Source of the DNA: BQJU01 sp964015035
GTDB lineage: Bacteria > Bacteroidota > Bacteroidia > Chitinophagales > Saprospiraceae
DNA length: 64,000 bases
Reading direction: 5' to 3'
Assembly (NCBI GenBank): GCA_964015035.1
Contig: CAXHCA010000013.1
Span: forward strand, 10,349-74,348
The notes beneath the pieces were generated by a model. The model did no database searches. It worked only from the letters and a program-made list of their open reading frames with translations, and had not been told where the DNA came from. The position numbers and the translations under genes were made by a program. Each line of letters opens with the position of its first letter. The first letter of the stretch is position 1. Positions 43,671 to 52,514 of this stretch are shown here, one piece after another.

Positions 43671-44585
43671 CTAACCAACCAGCAAATTTTTACAACTCAG
43701 ACAGGTTCCTTTTTTGTTTCTTTCAAAGTAAACTTCCAAACGACCAAGCATAATTCCTGCCCAACCGACTTGGTTGATGTAAGTAGCTGTTCCTCCTAAG
43801 TTTTTAATAATCGTGGGTTCGTTAAGGAAAGTATGCGTGTGACCACCCAGAATGAGGTCAATATTCCTGGAATTTTCTGCCAGTACCGTATCCGAGACCT
43901 TTTCCTCCCGATAGCGATAGCCAAGGTGGGATAAGCAAATGACAAAATCACATTTTTCGTCATTCTTTAATAGGCTGGCATAGTGATTGGCGCGTTCAAT
44001 GGGGTCGAGGTAGCGGGTATTGCCGTAGAGACTTTCAGGAACGAGGCCTTTGAGTTCAATGCCTAAGCCAAAGACACCAATCTTGATTGGCCCTTTTTTG
44101 AAAATCTGATAAGGCTTGACTTTGTCGGCCATCAAGGTGTCGGAGAAATCATAATTGGAACTAATAAACGAAAAATTGGCATGAGGTAGCTGCTTGTGTA
44201 AGCCCTCCAAACCTGCATCAAAATCGTGATTGCCAATGGTCGCTGCGTCATATTGCATGGCCGACATCAGCTTAAATTCCAATTCTCCACCAAAGAGATT
44301 GAAATAGGGCGTTCCCTGAAAGATATCACCCGAGTCTAACAAAAGTACGTGCTCTTCCTGAGCGCGGATCTTCTTAATTAAGCTGGCTCGTCTACTCGCC
44401 CCGCCTAATCCTTGATTGCGGCCACCGTCCATCGGAAAAGGGTCAATCCGGCTGTGTACATCATTGGTGTGGAGAATCGTTAGTTTGATCACTTCTGGGT
44501 TGACTGCAGCTTGTAAAGGCAGAGCACCCGTACCGATCATTAGACTGCCAGCGGCCATTTTTTGTAAAAAGATCCGACGTTTCAT
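43671..44585 (-). CDS. Metallophosphatase, N-terminal half of a 5'-nucleotidase (UshA-like)
   Basis: 304 aa. A twin-arginine-like signal (MKRRIFLQKMAAGSLMIG) suggests export. The calcineurin-like site is complete: LTILHTNDVHSRIDP, LLLDSGDIFQGTP, TIGNHDFDAGLEGL, CLSHLGYR and GGHTHTF. In UshA this domain is joined to a substrate-binding domain; here that domain is encoded by the gene just upstream (3-nt gap), so the enzyme is a two-protein form, as often in Bacteroidota. It would hydrolyse periplasmic nucleotides for phosphate and nucleoside uptake. Confidence 0.9.
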   Translation of the reverse strand: MKRRIFLQKMAAGSLMIGTGALPLQAAVNPEVIKLTILHTNDVHSRIDPFPMDGGRNQGLGGASRRASLIKKIRAQEEHVLLLDSGDIFQGTPYFNLFGGELEFKLMSAMQYDAATIGNHDFDAGLEGLHKQLPHANFSFISSNYDFSDTLMADKVKPYQIFKKGPIKIGVFGLGIELKGLVPESLYGNTRYLDPIERANHYASLLKNDEKCDFVICLSHLGYRYREEKVSDTVLAENSRNIDLILGGHTHTFLNEPTIIKNLGGTATYINQVGWAGIMLGRLEVYFERNKKGTCLSCKNLLVG

Positions 44586-44588
44586 AGG

Positions 44589-45332
44589 CTAGTTTTTTAT
44601 CCTTTCTTCAAGAGCTGCCTTTTGAGGAGTTGCAGCATTCCTCTCGATGTGTTTGATGATCAAATCTCTAATTAGATAAGGTGTTTGAATACGGTTTTTA
44701 TCTTTCAAGAAATCAGCATTTCCGCCACCATTGGCAATGTAGTCAGGCATGGCTACCCAGTAAGTTTTGGTATCACTCAGTGGTTCGTTGTTGAGTCGGA
44801 TTTTTTTTGCTTTTCCTCCCTCAATTTGGTAGGAGAGGGCTTTGCTAATCGGCCAGCCGCCATCTTCGGCCATGAGGTGAATGAACTTCCGGGTGTGATT
44901 GGCATCCAATTCAACAACTACGGCCAGATTGTCAAAAGGCATGAGTTCAAACACCTTTCCTCGTGTAATGGGGCCTTCCGGAATGCTGGAAATGCGTATC
45001 CCCCCGTAATTCTGAACGGTAAAATCAATCTTTTGGTCAACCACCTGAGTAATTTCTTCTTGTAATAAATCGGCCAACCAGTTTCCGAGCGTGGATTCGG
45101 GCTGGTTCTTGGTCAATTCCATACCAATGGTCCCGATAACCTGATTCATTTCACGATCAAACTGAGCTTTATAAGGCTCAATAATGACTTCAATTGCTTG
45201 GTCTCCACTACCTTGGGAATCATCGATTCGGTAAAGGTTTGGTTCAATATCAGCCAGGTGATTTACTTTACATGCTCCAATTGTGAGCGATAAGAAGCCA
45301 AGTGTAAGGATGGAAGTAATAATGCGTTGCAT
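44589..45332 (-). CDS. 5'-nucleotidase C-terminal domain lipoprotein
   Basis: 247 aa from ATG 45332, chosen because it begins a lipoprotein signal (ILTLGFLSLTIGACKVN); the open frame extends further upstream but that part is not signal-like. The body is the UshA C-terminal domain: ESTLGNWLADLLQEE, VQNYGGIRISSIPEGPITRG, FELMPFDNLAVVVEL and YWVAMPDYIANGGGNA. It binds the nucleotide base in the intact enzyme. Only 3 nt separate it from the metallophosphatase gene. Confidence 0.9.
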   Translation of the reverse strand: MQRIITSILTLGFLSLTIGACKVNHLADIEPNLYRIDDSQGSGDQAIEVIIEPYKAQFDREMNQVIGTIGMELTKNQPESTLGNWLADLLQEEITQVVDQKIDFTVQNYGGIRISSIPEGPITRGKVFELMPFDNLAVVVELDANHTRKFIHLMAEDGGWPISKALSYQIEGGKAKKIRLNNEPLSDTKTYWVAMPDYIANGGGNADFLKDKNRIQTPYLIRDLIIKHIERNAATPQKAALEERIKN

Positions 45333-45410
45333 GGATGAAGATTCTCGTGCGAAGATAGGCAATCTTAAGGTTAAATTTCTAAATTCGTAGATCAACAAAA
45401 ACCCGAGTGT

Positions 45411-46805
45411 ATGTCTCTCTCCAAAAATGTCATCGTCATCATCGCTGTAATACTGGCTGGTGGCTTGATTTATTATTGGTTCCAGCCCGGAGAAAAAGTT
45501 CAACAATCCGATATCCTCAGCACAGTCAATCGTGGAGAGTTTGTCATTAAGGTAACAGCTACCGGTGAGCTGAACGCCAAGAAATCAGTGAAAATCCGTG
45601 CGCCCCAGGGTATGCGCCCAGCGGGGATTTACGAAACCACATTATCCGATTTGGTTCCGGAAGGTACCGTCGTAAAAGAGGGAGAATATGTGGCCGCCCT
45701 TGACCGTACGGAGTTGGCCAATAAAATGAGTAATGTGCAGACGGAATTGGAGAAAATTCAAACCCAATTGGAGCAAGCCAAAATTGATACAGCCATTGAA
45801 ATGCGCGGCTTACGCGATCAGTTGATCAATCTCAACTTTACAAAAAAAGAGAAACTACTCAAAGTAGAACAGAACAAATACGAGCCGCAATCAGTCATTC
45901 AGCAAACGCAGCTAGACCTGGAACGGACGGAACGAGATTATCAGCAGCTGCAGCAAAAATACCTGCTAAAAGAACAGCAATCTATTGCTAAGATACAGGA
46001 AATCAATGCATTGCTAAAGCAAAATCAAAGCCAGCTACAGAAATACGTCGACTTGTCTAATGAATTTACCATTAAAGCGCCTGAAACGGGGATGGTGATC
46101 TACGCCCGCAGCTGGAACGGTAAAAAGGAACCGGGAAGTCGGATTTCCGCATGGGATCCGGTAGTGGCAGAATTGCCTGATTTGAGTGATATGATTTCCA
46201 AAACCTATGTCAACGAAGTAGACATCAGCAAGGTGAAGGCGGGACAGGACGTAACTATAAAAGTGGATGCTTTTCCCGAAGAGGAATATACGGGAGTGGT
46301 TCTGCAGGTGGCCAATATTGGTGAGCAATTGCGTGGCTACGATGCCAAGGTGTTTGAAGTAGTGGTACAGGTCAATGAGGTAGATTCCATCTTGCGGCCG
46401 GCGATGACGACGAGCAACGAAATTGTGACAGACACCTATCAAGATGTGGTTTTTGTGCCGTTGGAAGCCATTCAAACCGATAGTCTCACCTATGTATATA
46501 AGAATCAAAATGGTAAGGTGGTACGACAAGAAGTGATTACCGGACTTAGTAACGATGATGAGATCATTGTGGAACATGGTTTGCAGGAAGGGGATCAAGT
46601 CTATCTCACCGTTCCGGATGGAGGAAAGGATGCTACTTTGGTGGCCTTAGATCCCAGTATAAAAGAAGAAATTCGTAAAAAGCAGGAAGAGGAGCGATTG
46701 GCCAAGGAAGCCAGAGCCAAAGCAAGACAGGAGAAGTTGAAAAATTTGGAAATGCCTTCGTCAAATTCTGGTGGAGATAATGGCTTCATGATAATTATGG
46801 ACTAA
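45411..46805 (+). CDS. MacA-like periplasmic adaptor (HlyD family)
   Basis: 464 aa. One N-terminal membrane helix (about 7-24), a split lipoyl domain (TATGELNAKKSVKIRAP; FTIKAPETGMVIYA), a long coiled coil at about 95-205 (LEKIQTQLEQAKID, LERTERDYQQLQQKYL) and beta-barrel and membrane-proximal domains. The C-terminus adds a Lys/Glu-rich tail (EEIRKKQEEERLAKEARAK), not usual in MacA. It links an inner-membrane ABC permease to a TolC channel; both follow in the same operon (TAATG overlap with the next gene). Confidence 0.88.
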   Translation: MSLSKNVIVIIAVILAGGLIYYWFQPGEKVQQSDILSTVNRGEFVIKVTATGELNAKKSVKIRAPQGMRPAGIYETTLSDLVPEGTVVKEGEYVAALDRTELANKMSNVQTELEKIQTQLEQAKIDTAIEMRGLRDQLINLNFTKKEKLLKVEQNKYEPQSVIQQTQLDLERTERDYQQLQQKYLLKEQQSIAKIQEINALLKQNQSQLQKYVDLSNEFTIKAPETGMVIYARSWNGKKEPGSRISAWDPVVAELPDLSDMISKTYVNEVDISKVKAGQDVTIKVDAFPEEEYTGVVLQVANIGEQLRGYDAKVFEVVVQVNEVDSILRPAMTTSNEIVTDTYQDVVFVPLEAIQTDSLTYVYKNQNGKVVRQEVITGLSNDDEIIVEHGLQEGDQVYLTVPDGGKDATLVALDPSIKEEIRKKQEEERLAKEARAKARQEKLKNLEMPSSNSGGDNGFMIIMD

Positions 46806-48142
46806 TGCAGCGAATCTTATTTAATTTTTTCTTAGCATTGGAAGGTATCAATGCCAATAAATTGCGTTCCTTTCTCACCGCACTAGGGATCATCTTTGGC
46901 GTGGCAGCAGTCATCGCGATGTTGGCCATTGGAACCGGCGCCAAACAATCCATTTTGGAGCAGATGAGATTGATTGGCACCAATAATATTGTGGTGAAAT
47001 CTGTGGTCAACCCGGAAGGCAAAGAGAATGGAGACAACAACAATACCAACAATGGGAATAACCAAAATAGAGAGGACAAAAAGCCTTGGTCACCGGGGTT
47101 GACCCTTGAAGATATGTATGCTTTGCAAAAGGTGCTGCCAACCATTGACGCTGCGAGCCCGGAAATTGTCTTACCGACCAATATTATCCAATCGGCCAAA
47201 ATGGAGAAGGCCAAATGTGTCGGTATTACCAATACTTTTTTTGATTTGAATGGACTAAAGCTTGAAGCGGGCAACTTCTTTCAGGATCATCACATGGAAG
47301 GTGGGCGCCCGGTATGTATTATTGGCCAACATATACAAACCAAGTTTTTTAGCCAGGAAAACCCGATCGGTCGCAAGATCAAATGCGGCAATACCTGGCT
47401 GACCATCATTGGTGTTTTAGCCAAAAGGTCGGTGAGTAAAGAGAGTTTGGTGAATTTGGGTATACGAGATTATAATTCAGATGTTTATGTGCCGGTAACA
47501 ACCGCCTTGTTGCGATTTAAGAATCGAGGAGTGGTTACCAAAGAAGATATCAGTAGCCGCCGGAATAACAATGCTTCCGAGGACGAAAATTACCATCAAT
47601 TGGACCGATTGGTCATTCGGGTTAAAGAATCCACAACACTCAAAGCTTCCGCAGATGTCATCGCTCGCATGTTGAGGCGACGTCACCAGGAGGTTGTGGA
47701 TGTGGAAATTGAGGTTCCCGAACTTTTGCTGGAGCAGGAACAAAAAACGCAGGATACGTTTAACCTGGTTCTGGCCGTAATTGCCGGCATTTCACTTTTG
47801 GTAGGAGGAATAGGTATTATGAACATTATGTTGGCTTCCGTATTGGAGCGGATCAAAGAAATTGGTGTGCGCCGGTCATTGGGCGCCAATCAGCAGGACA
47901 TTATTTTGCAATTCTTATTTGAGGCTGTATTTATCAGTTTGATCGGGGGCTTGGTCGGTATCTTTCTGGGCGTTATCTCGGCTCGGACCATTGCTGCTTA
48001 CGCAGAAATTCCGACTATCGTTTCCGCTTGGTCCATCATCTTAGCCTTCGGTGTCGCTGCTAGCATCGGCTTGATTTTTGGCATTTTTCCTGCCAGAAAA
48101 GCCGCACAACAAGATCCAATTAAGGCATTGCGTAGTGATTAA
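46805..48142 (+). CDS. MacB-type ABC transporter permease without ATPase domain
   Basis: 445 aa. An N-terminal membrane helix (SFLTALGIIFGVAAVIAML), a periplasmic MacB core domain (about 60-310) and three C-terminal helices with the FtsX fold (LVLAVIAGISLLVGGIGIMN, VLERIKEIGVRRSLGA, then SIGLIFGIFPARKAA). In MacB of E. coli an N-terminal ABC ATPase is fused; here it is missing and no ATPase gene is next to it, so the subunit must come from elsewhere. An Asn-rich insert lies near residues 78-93. Exports a peptide, siderophore or lipoprotein-like substrate, not determinable. Confidence 0.88.
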   Translation: MQRILFNFFLALEGINANKLRSFLTALGIIFGVAAVIAMLAIGTGAKQSILEQMRLIGTNNIVVKSVVNPEGKENGDNNNTNNGNNQNREDKKPWSPGLTLEDMYALQKVLPTIDAASPEIVLPTNIIQSAKMEKAKCVGITNTFFDLNGLKLEAGNFFQDHHMEGGRPVCIIGQHIQTKFFSQENPIGRKIKCGNTWLTIIGVLAKRSVSKESLVNLGIRDYNSDVYVPVTTALLRFKNRGVVTKEDISSRRNNNASEDENYHQLDRLVIRVKESTTLKASADVIARMLRRRHQEVVDVEIEVPELLLEQEQKTQDTFNLVLAVIAGISLLVGGIGIMNIMLASVLERIKEIGVRRSLGANQQDIILQFLFEAVFISLIGGLVGIFLGVISARTIAAYAEIPTIVSAWSIILAFGVAASIGLIFGIFPARKAAQQDPIKALRSD

Positions 48143-48170
48143 CATTAACCACCCACTGAAAAATAACTTC

Positions 48171-49658
48171 ATGAGTCATCGCATTCTCATCGGTCTGGTC
48201 TTTTTTTCCTTACAACTTTCTGCCCAATCGGATACCCTGGTTGTGACTTTGGCCGAAACCATCAACATGGCCCAATCTGGCGGACCTGAGGTGCAAATTG
48301 CCCAGACTTCCTTTAGCAATAGCTACTGGTTCAATCAGTCTTTTTTGGCAGACTATCGCCCCCAAATGGTCTTATCAGGTTCTTTACCAAACTTAGATCG
48401 CTCTATCGATGCCATTACTTTACCAGATGGGTCATTGAAGTTTGTGAGTCAGTCATTTATGCGCAATGACCTCAATCTGAGCCTCAATCAGGGCATTGCC
48501 TTGACAGGAGGACGTCTTTTTGTCGGTACAGGATTGAGTCGACTGGATGTATTTGCTGCTGACAATAATCCAGCATTTTCTTCCTACCGTTCTACATTGG
48601 TCTCAGTAGGGTTTATTCAGCCTTTGTTTGGTTTCAATCGACTCAAATGGGCAAAAAAGGTACAACCTCTGCGTTATGAGGAATCCCGACGTGGCTATTC
48701 AGAGAATTTGGAACAGGTTGCTTATGAGGCGGCCAATCTTTTTTTTGATGTGCTGGTAGCTCAGATCAATCTGGAGGCGGCGCAGCGCGATAAGTCTAAT
48801 GCTGATACACTTTTTGCCATTTCTCAAGGTCGATTTGAAGTGGGGCGTATTGCGGAAGTGGAACTGTTACAAATAGAGTTGCGGGTGATGGATGCTGAAG
48901 CAGATTTGGCGCAAAGCCAGTTAAATTTGCAAACCAGCACGGAACGTTTGCGAGATTATCTGGGGATTAAAAATCCGGTAAATTTTAAAATGATTCCACC
49001 CTCAGATATTCCTGAGTTTCTCGTTGATGTAGATCAGGCGTTGGATTACGCGCGTCGCTATCGTTCGCAGAGCATTGCACTGGAACGAAGGCTGGAAGAG
49101 GCTAAAATGGATGTGGCTGAAGCCAAAGCCAATCGAGGCATTAATGTGGACTTATCGATGTCTTTTGGCCTCTCGCAATCTGGGGCTACACTCGATGAAG
49201 CCCTAGTGGACCCACTCGATCAAGAGCAGTTTCAGTTGGGGTTAAATATCCCTATCGCCGATTGGGGCAAGTCGAAAGCAGAAATGCAAATTGCACTATC
49301 GAATGAAGAATTGACCAGACTGCAAGTTGGACAGGATCGCATCAATTTTGAACGGGAAATTATCATCCGGGTACAGCAATTTGACTTGGTTCGTCAGCAA
49401 GTGAATCGTGCCATTAAGTCGTATGAAATTGCGCAAAAGCGCCTTGATATTACGCGTAAGCGTTACCGCATCGGTAATATCCTGGTTACCGACCTTAATC
49501 AGGCCATTCAGGAAGAGGCCAATTCCCGGAGGACTTATATGAATGCCTTGAGGAGTTACTGGTTGGCCTATTACGACCTACGGCGGTTGACCCTTTATGA
49601 TTTTGAAAACAAGCAGGCTTTAGTCCGCAAGGCGGAGGATGTGGTGAGGGGCAGGTAG
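48171..49658 (+). CDS. TolC-like outer-membrane efflux protein
   Basis: 495 aa from ATG 48171, which gives a signal peptide (ILIGLVFFSLQLSAQ); the frame open upstream lies in the permease gene. Two long helical repeats are visible (LEAAQRDKSNADTLFAISQ, GRFEVGRIAEVELLQIEL; and KSYEIAQKRLDITRKRYRIG, NILVTDLNQAIQEEANSRR), typical of the TolC periplasmic barrel. It completes a tripartite exporter with the adaptor and permease. Its stop is one base from the convergent gene at 49660. Confidence 0.9.
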   Translation: MSHRILIGLVFFSLQLSAQSDTLVVTLAETINMAQSGGPEVQIAQTSFSNSYWFNQSFLADYRPQMVLSGSLPNLDRSIDAITLPDGSLKFVSQSFMRNDLNLSLNQGIALTGGRLFVGTGLSRLDVFAADNNPAFSSYRSTLVSVGFIQPLFGFNRLKWAKKVQPLRYEESRRGYSENLEQVAYEAANLFFDVLVAQINLEAAQRDKSNADTLFAISQGRFEVGRIAEVELLQIELRVMDAEADLAQSQLNLQTSTERLRDYLGIKNPVNFKMIPPSDIPEFLVDVDQALDYARRYRSQSIALERRLEEAKMDVAEAKANRGINVDLSMSFGLSQSGATLDEALVDPLDQEQFQLGLNIPIADWGKSKAEMQIALSNEELTRLQVGQDRINFEREIIIRVQQFDLVRQQVNRAIKSYEIAQKRLDITRKRYRIGNILVTDLNQAIQEEANSRRTYMNALRSYWLAYYDLRRLTLYDFENKQALVRKAEDVVRGR

Positions 49659-49659
49659 A

Positions 49660-51090
49660 TCATTTCAATTTCCGCACTTCTGCCAATAACCAGCTGCGGG
49701 AACTAAGGGTATTGGTCTGCTGAATTTTGCTTTCAATGGCTATTGCCTTCGTTTGACCTTGAGTCAGCATGCGGTTCAAAATAGAAAGGAAATTCAGGTA
49801 GGGCGTTTTGACAGCCTTGGTAATTTCTTTATGTCGGAGTAAAAAGATTCGGAAAGAAGAAATTAAGGAGTCTAATGCCTCATATTCCTGGGTTTCATAG
49901 TAGATTTTTAGCAAAATAATGCGAGCATCCAATTTATAGTGTACATCCGAAAATTCGAGCACATTCAATTGCTGAAGGGCTTCGTTATAGGCTTTTCGAT
50001 GGTAATATAAATCAGCCAGATTGAAGTGGAAAGCGTCCTGTTTTTTGTCCTCCGGCAGTTTGGGGGTAAACTCACGAATAAAGGATTCGACCCAATTGAA
50101 CCGCTGTAACCCCAGGCCGAGTTTGACGATGTTCTTATACGCCCAGGGGGAAATTTGATCGTTTTCCAACAAATAACCGCCGGCTAGACTTTCTTGATAC
50201 AATGCGAGCATTTCTTTAGCATAGGATTTATCCCCAAAGCGGATTTTGCGGCTACAATAGTTAATTGCAAACTGATAAAAAAGTTGAATTTCGTTGGGTG
50301 AAAAGTGAGACTGATAGTCTTTAAATAACGACCGGAAGTTTTGGTAATGCTGGACCTTCTTTTCTTCTTTGAGCATGAGTAAAATACTGCCGTAAAGGGC
50401 AATTGGAGGCTGATCCATGAATTGTCCAGTTTTCACAATTTCCAATAGTTCTTTTTCTAAAGGAACCGCTTCTTGCTGGGCAAATATGCGTTGTCGCTCT
50501 AACGTGGCACAGAGCAGGGACAGTTTTTTACTCAAAAAATAACAGTCAAAATATTGGCTGGCTTGCAATAAATTTTGATCAAATTTTCGAATTTTTTGTT
50601 GGGTAAAATACTGATCTCGAAGCTGATAGTAGAGGTACTTTTGAAAGTAGTAATCGGCATTTTGGTAGGGTAGGGAGGTCAACTTTTTTTCTACCTTCTG
50701 ACTAAGGTAATTTACGTTTTTAGATAAAGATCTTTCTACACAGGCCTGGAGTTGGTGGTATTCTTTTAAGATGCCATCCTGCTCGTAAGTCATCAGTCCC
50801 AGAAATTTCTCCGCAAGTAGAGACAACTGACTGGATAAATGATTGAATTGTTTTTCATCATATTGCTGGTCGGGAAAAGCAAGCTGATGTAGAGATTGTT
50901 TTTCCAACCTCATCAGTGGCCCTGGACCTTGTCGACAAACTTGGTATAGACAATCATAAAATTGGGTTAATTCCTCCTTTTTATTAAAAAACGGCGAGTG
51001 CAGAAATTCCGAAAACTTTCGCCACTCCCTGGTGGAAAAAGAGTGGAGCAGCGCAAATAATTTGGTGTTTTGCATGTTTGGTTTGGTCAT
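49660..51090 (-). CDS. TPR-like helical protein of unknown function
   Basis: 476 aa, almost all helical. Repeats such as YYFQKYLYYQLRDQYFTQQ and AFHFNLADLYYHRKAYNEAL look like TPR units. The N-terminus has LLHSFSTREWRKFSEFL, then HSPFFNK, a phrase seen in a family of uncharacterised Bacteroidota proteins. No signal peptide, so cytoplasmic. Function unknown. Confidence 0.7.
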   Translation of the reverse strand: MTKPNMQNTKLFALLHSFSTREWRKFSEFLHSPFFNKKEELTQFYDCLYQVCRQGPGPLMRLEKQSLHQLAFPDQQYDEKQFNHLSSQLSLLAEKFLGLMTYEQDGILKEYHQLQACVERSLSKNVNYLSQKVEKKLTSLPYQNADYYFQKYLYYQLRDQYFTQQKIRKFDQNLLQASQYFDCYFLSKKLSLLCATLERQRIFAQQEAVPLEKELLEIVKTGQFMDQPPIALYGSILLMLKEEKKVQHYQNFRSLFKDYQSHFSPNEIQLFYQFAINYCSRKIRFGDKSYAKEMLALYQESLAGGYLLENDQISPWAYKNIVKLGLGLQRFNWVESFIREFTPKLPEDKKQDAFHFNLADLYYHRKAYNEALQQLNVLEFSDVHYKLDARIILLKIYYETQEYEALDSLISSFRIFLLRHKEITKAVKTPYLNFLSILNRMLTQGQTKAIAIESKIQQTNTLSSRSWLLAEVRKLK

Positions 51091-51284
51091 TTGTCTGGCA
51101 AATATAGGTTCATTTTTTCTGAAAATGAGCCATGGAATTCTTTTATTTTTTTGATAAAAATGTTTTAGGGGTGTTGTTTAAATACTTGATAGTCAATTTA
51201 AAGTGTTTTCTTTTAACTGTAGTTGGCTATATAAATTCTTGATAAATATGAAAAAATGTAGTTGAGCCAGCCAGATGTTTGATC

Positions 51285-51292
51285 TACTTTTA
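51285..51292 (+). promoter_or_regulatory. Possible -7 box upstream of the dockerin-like gene
   Basis: TACTTTTA differs from TAnnTTTG at the last base and has TTG 20 bp upstream (51262-51264). A 7-bp hairpin (CAATTGC-GACAA-GCAATTG, 51315-51333) lies in the expected 5' untranslated region before ATG 51356. Tentative promoter. Confidence 0.35.
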
Positions 51293-51355
51293 CAATGATA
51301 AAACACATGAATGCCAATTGCGACAAGCAATTGCACCACGATAAGCAACTATTAT

Positions 51356-52450
51356 ATGAAAACCACTAAGCTGATACTGGCAATTCAATTTTGTGTTCTT
51401 TGGGGCGGAGTTTTTGCTCAGGTGTTTCCTGGTGATGCCAATAATAATGGATTGGTTAACAATGTGGATATCCTCTACATTGGTCGTGCTTATGGCACCG
51501 TGGGTCCTTCCAGGTTGGAGGGAGGTACAACCTTTGAAGAGCATTCTATTTCCGTGCCTTGGAATAATGACTTCCCCAATGGTTTGAATTATGCTTTTGC
51601 AGATGCTAATGGGAACGGCATTGTCGAAATTACCGATTTTTTTGCAGTTAGTTATAACTATGGAGCGGAGCAAGGCTCTATCACTCCTGATGAATTTATC
51701 AATGGTAATTTGGGCACTGATCCAGGGTTCAATTTTGAAATTGACGCGCTTCCCGGGAATTTAACAGAAGGTAGCATCGTTGCGATTCCCATCCAATTGG
51801 GAAATGAATCGCTTCCACTAACCAACTGCAACGGCTTGGCATTCACCATTGAATACGACAGCGATATCCTTCACTTGGCCGACTTCGATTTACAAAGCAG
51901 TTTTGTGACTGTTGATCAACAATACTTCTCCTTAGTGGCTTCTCAGGACGAAGGGGAATTGGACGTGGCCATTACTCGGTTTGGACAAGATCCTGTTGGT
52001 GGATGGGGAAATATTGGCGTACTCTCAATGATTATTGAAGATAATTTAATCGATTTTTTACCGGGAGATATTGACAGTATCGGGGTGGTGATTCGCATTA
52101 AGGATATCATGGTGTTGGACAGTTCTCATCAAGTGGTGCCAACAGTTGGTGATAGTATTGAAATCATGGTGCACCATCCAGATGCGCTGGTGGGCATCAA
52201 TGACCCCAAACCCCGGCAAAATATTACCATTTATCCAAATCCCAGTCCGGACAAGGTCACCGTGACTTCATCTGAACCCATTCAACGTATTGAAGTAATG
52301 GATGTGCGCGGAGCGAATTTAGCTTCTTTTAGCGGAAATGGTAATCATCAATTAGAATTGAATATGACAAGTATTCCGGGGAGTCTTTTATTATTGCAGA
52401 TTTACACTAATAATGGATTTATTATCAGGAAGTTATATAAACAAAAATAG
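51356..52450 (+). CDS. T9SS-secreted protein with dockerin-like repeats and cohesin-like domain
   Basis: 364 aa from ATG 51356 (signal peptide LILAIQFCVLWGGVFAQ). Two EF-hand-like calcium loops of dockerin type I form follow directly: GDANNNGLVNNVDILYIGR and FADANGNGIVEITDFFAVS. Residues 140-280 resemble a cohesin/CBM2-like beta sandwich (LAFTIEYDSDILHLADFDL). The C-terminus is a type A T9SS sorting domain (ITIYPNPSPDKVTVTSS, MDVRGANLASFSG). Having both partners of a cohesin-dockerin pair in one chain suggests self-association or surface assembly, which is inference. Confidence 0.75.
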   Translation: MKTTKLILAIQFCVLWGGVFAQVFPGDANNNGLVNNVDILYIGRAYGTVGPSRLEGGTTFEEHSISVPWNNDFPNGLNYAFADANGNGIVEITDFFAVSYNYGAEQGSITPDEFINGNLGTDPGFNFEIDALPGNLTEGSIVAIPIQLGNESLPLTNCNGLAFTIEYDSDILHLADFDLQSSFVTVDQQYFSLVASQDEGELDVAITRFGQDPVGGWGNIGVLSMIIEDNLIDFLPGDIDSIGVVIRIKDIMVLDSSHQVVPTVGDSIEIMVHHPDALVGINDPKPRQNITIYPNPSPDKVTVTSSEPIQRIEVMDVRGANLASFSGNGNHQLELNMTSIPGSLLLLQIYTNNGFIIRKLYKQK

Positions 52451-52514
52451 TACTAAAATGCCGAAGTAAGCTACTACTCCGGCAAGTCGATTTCACAAAA
52501 AAAATTGATTAATC

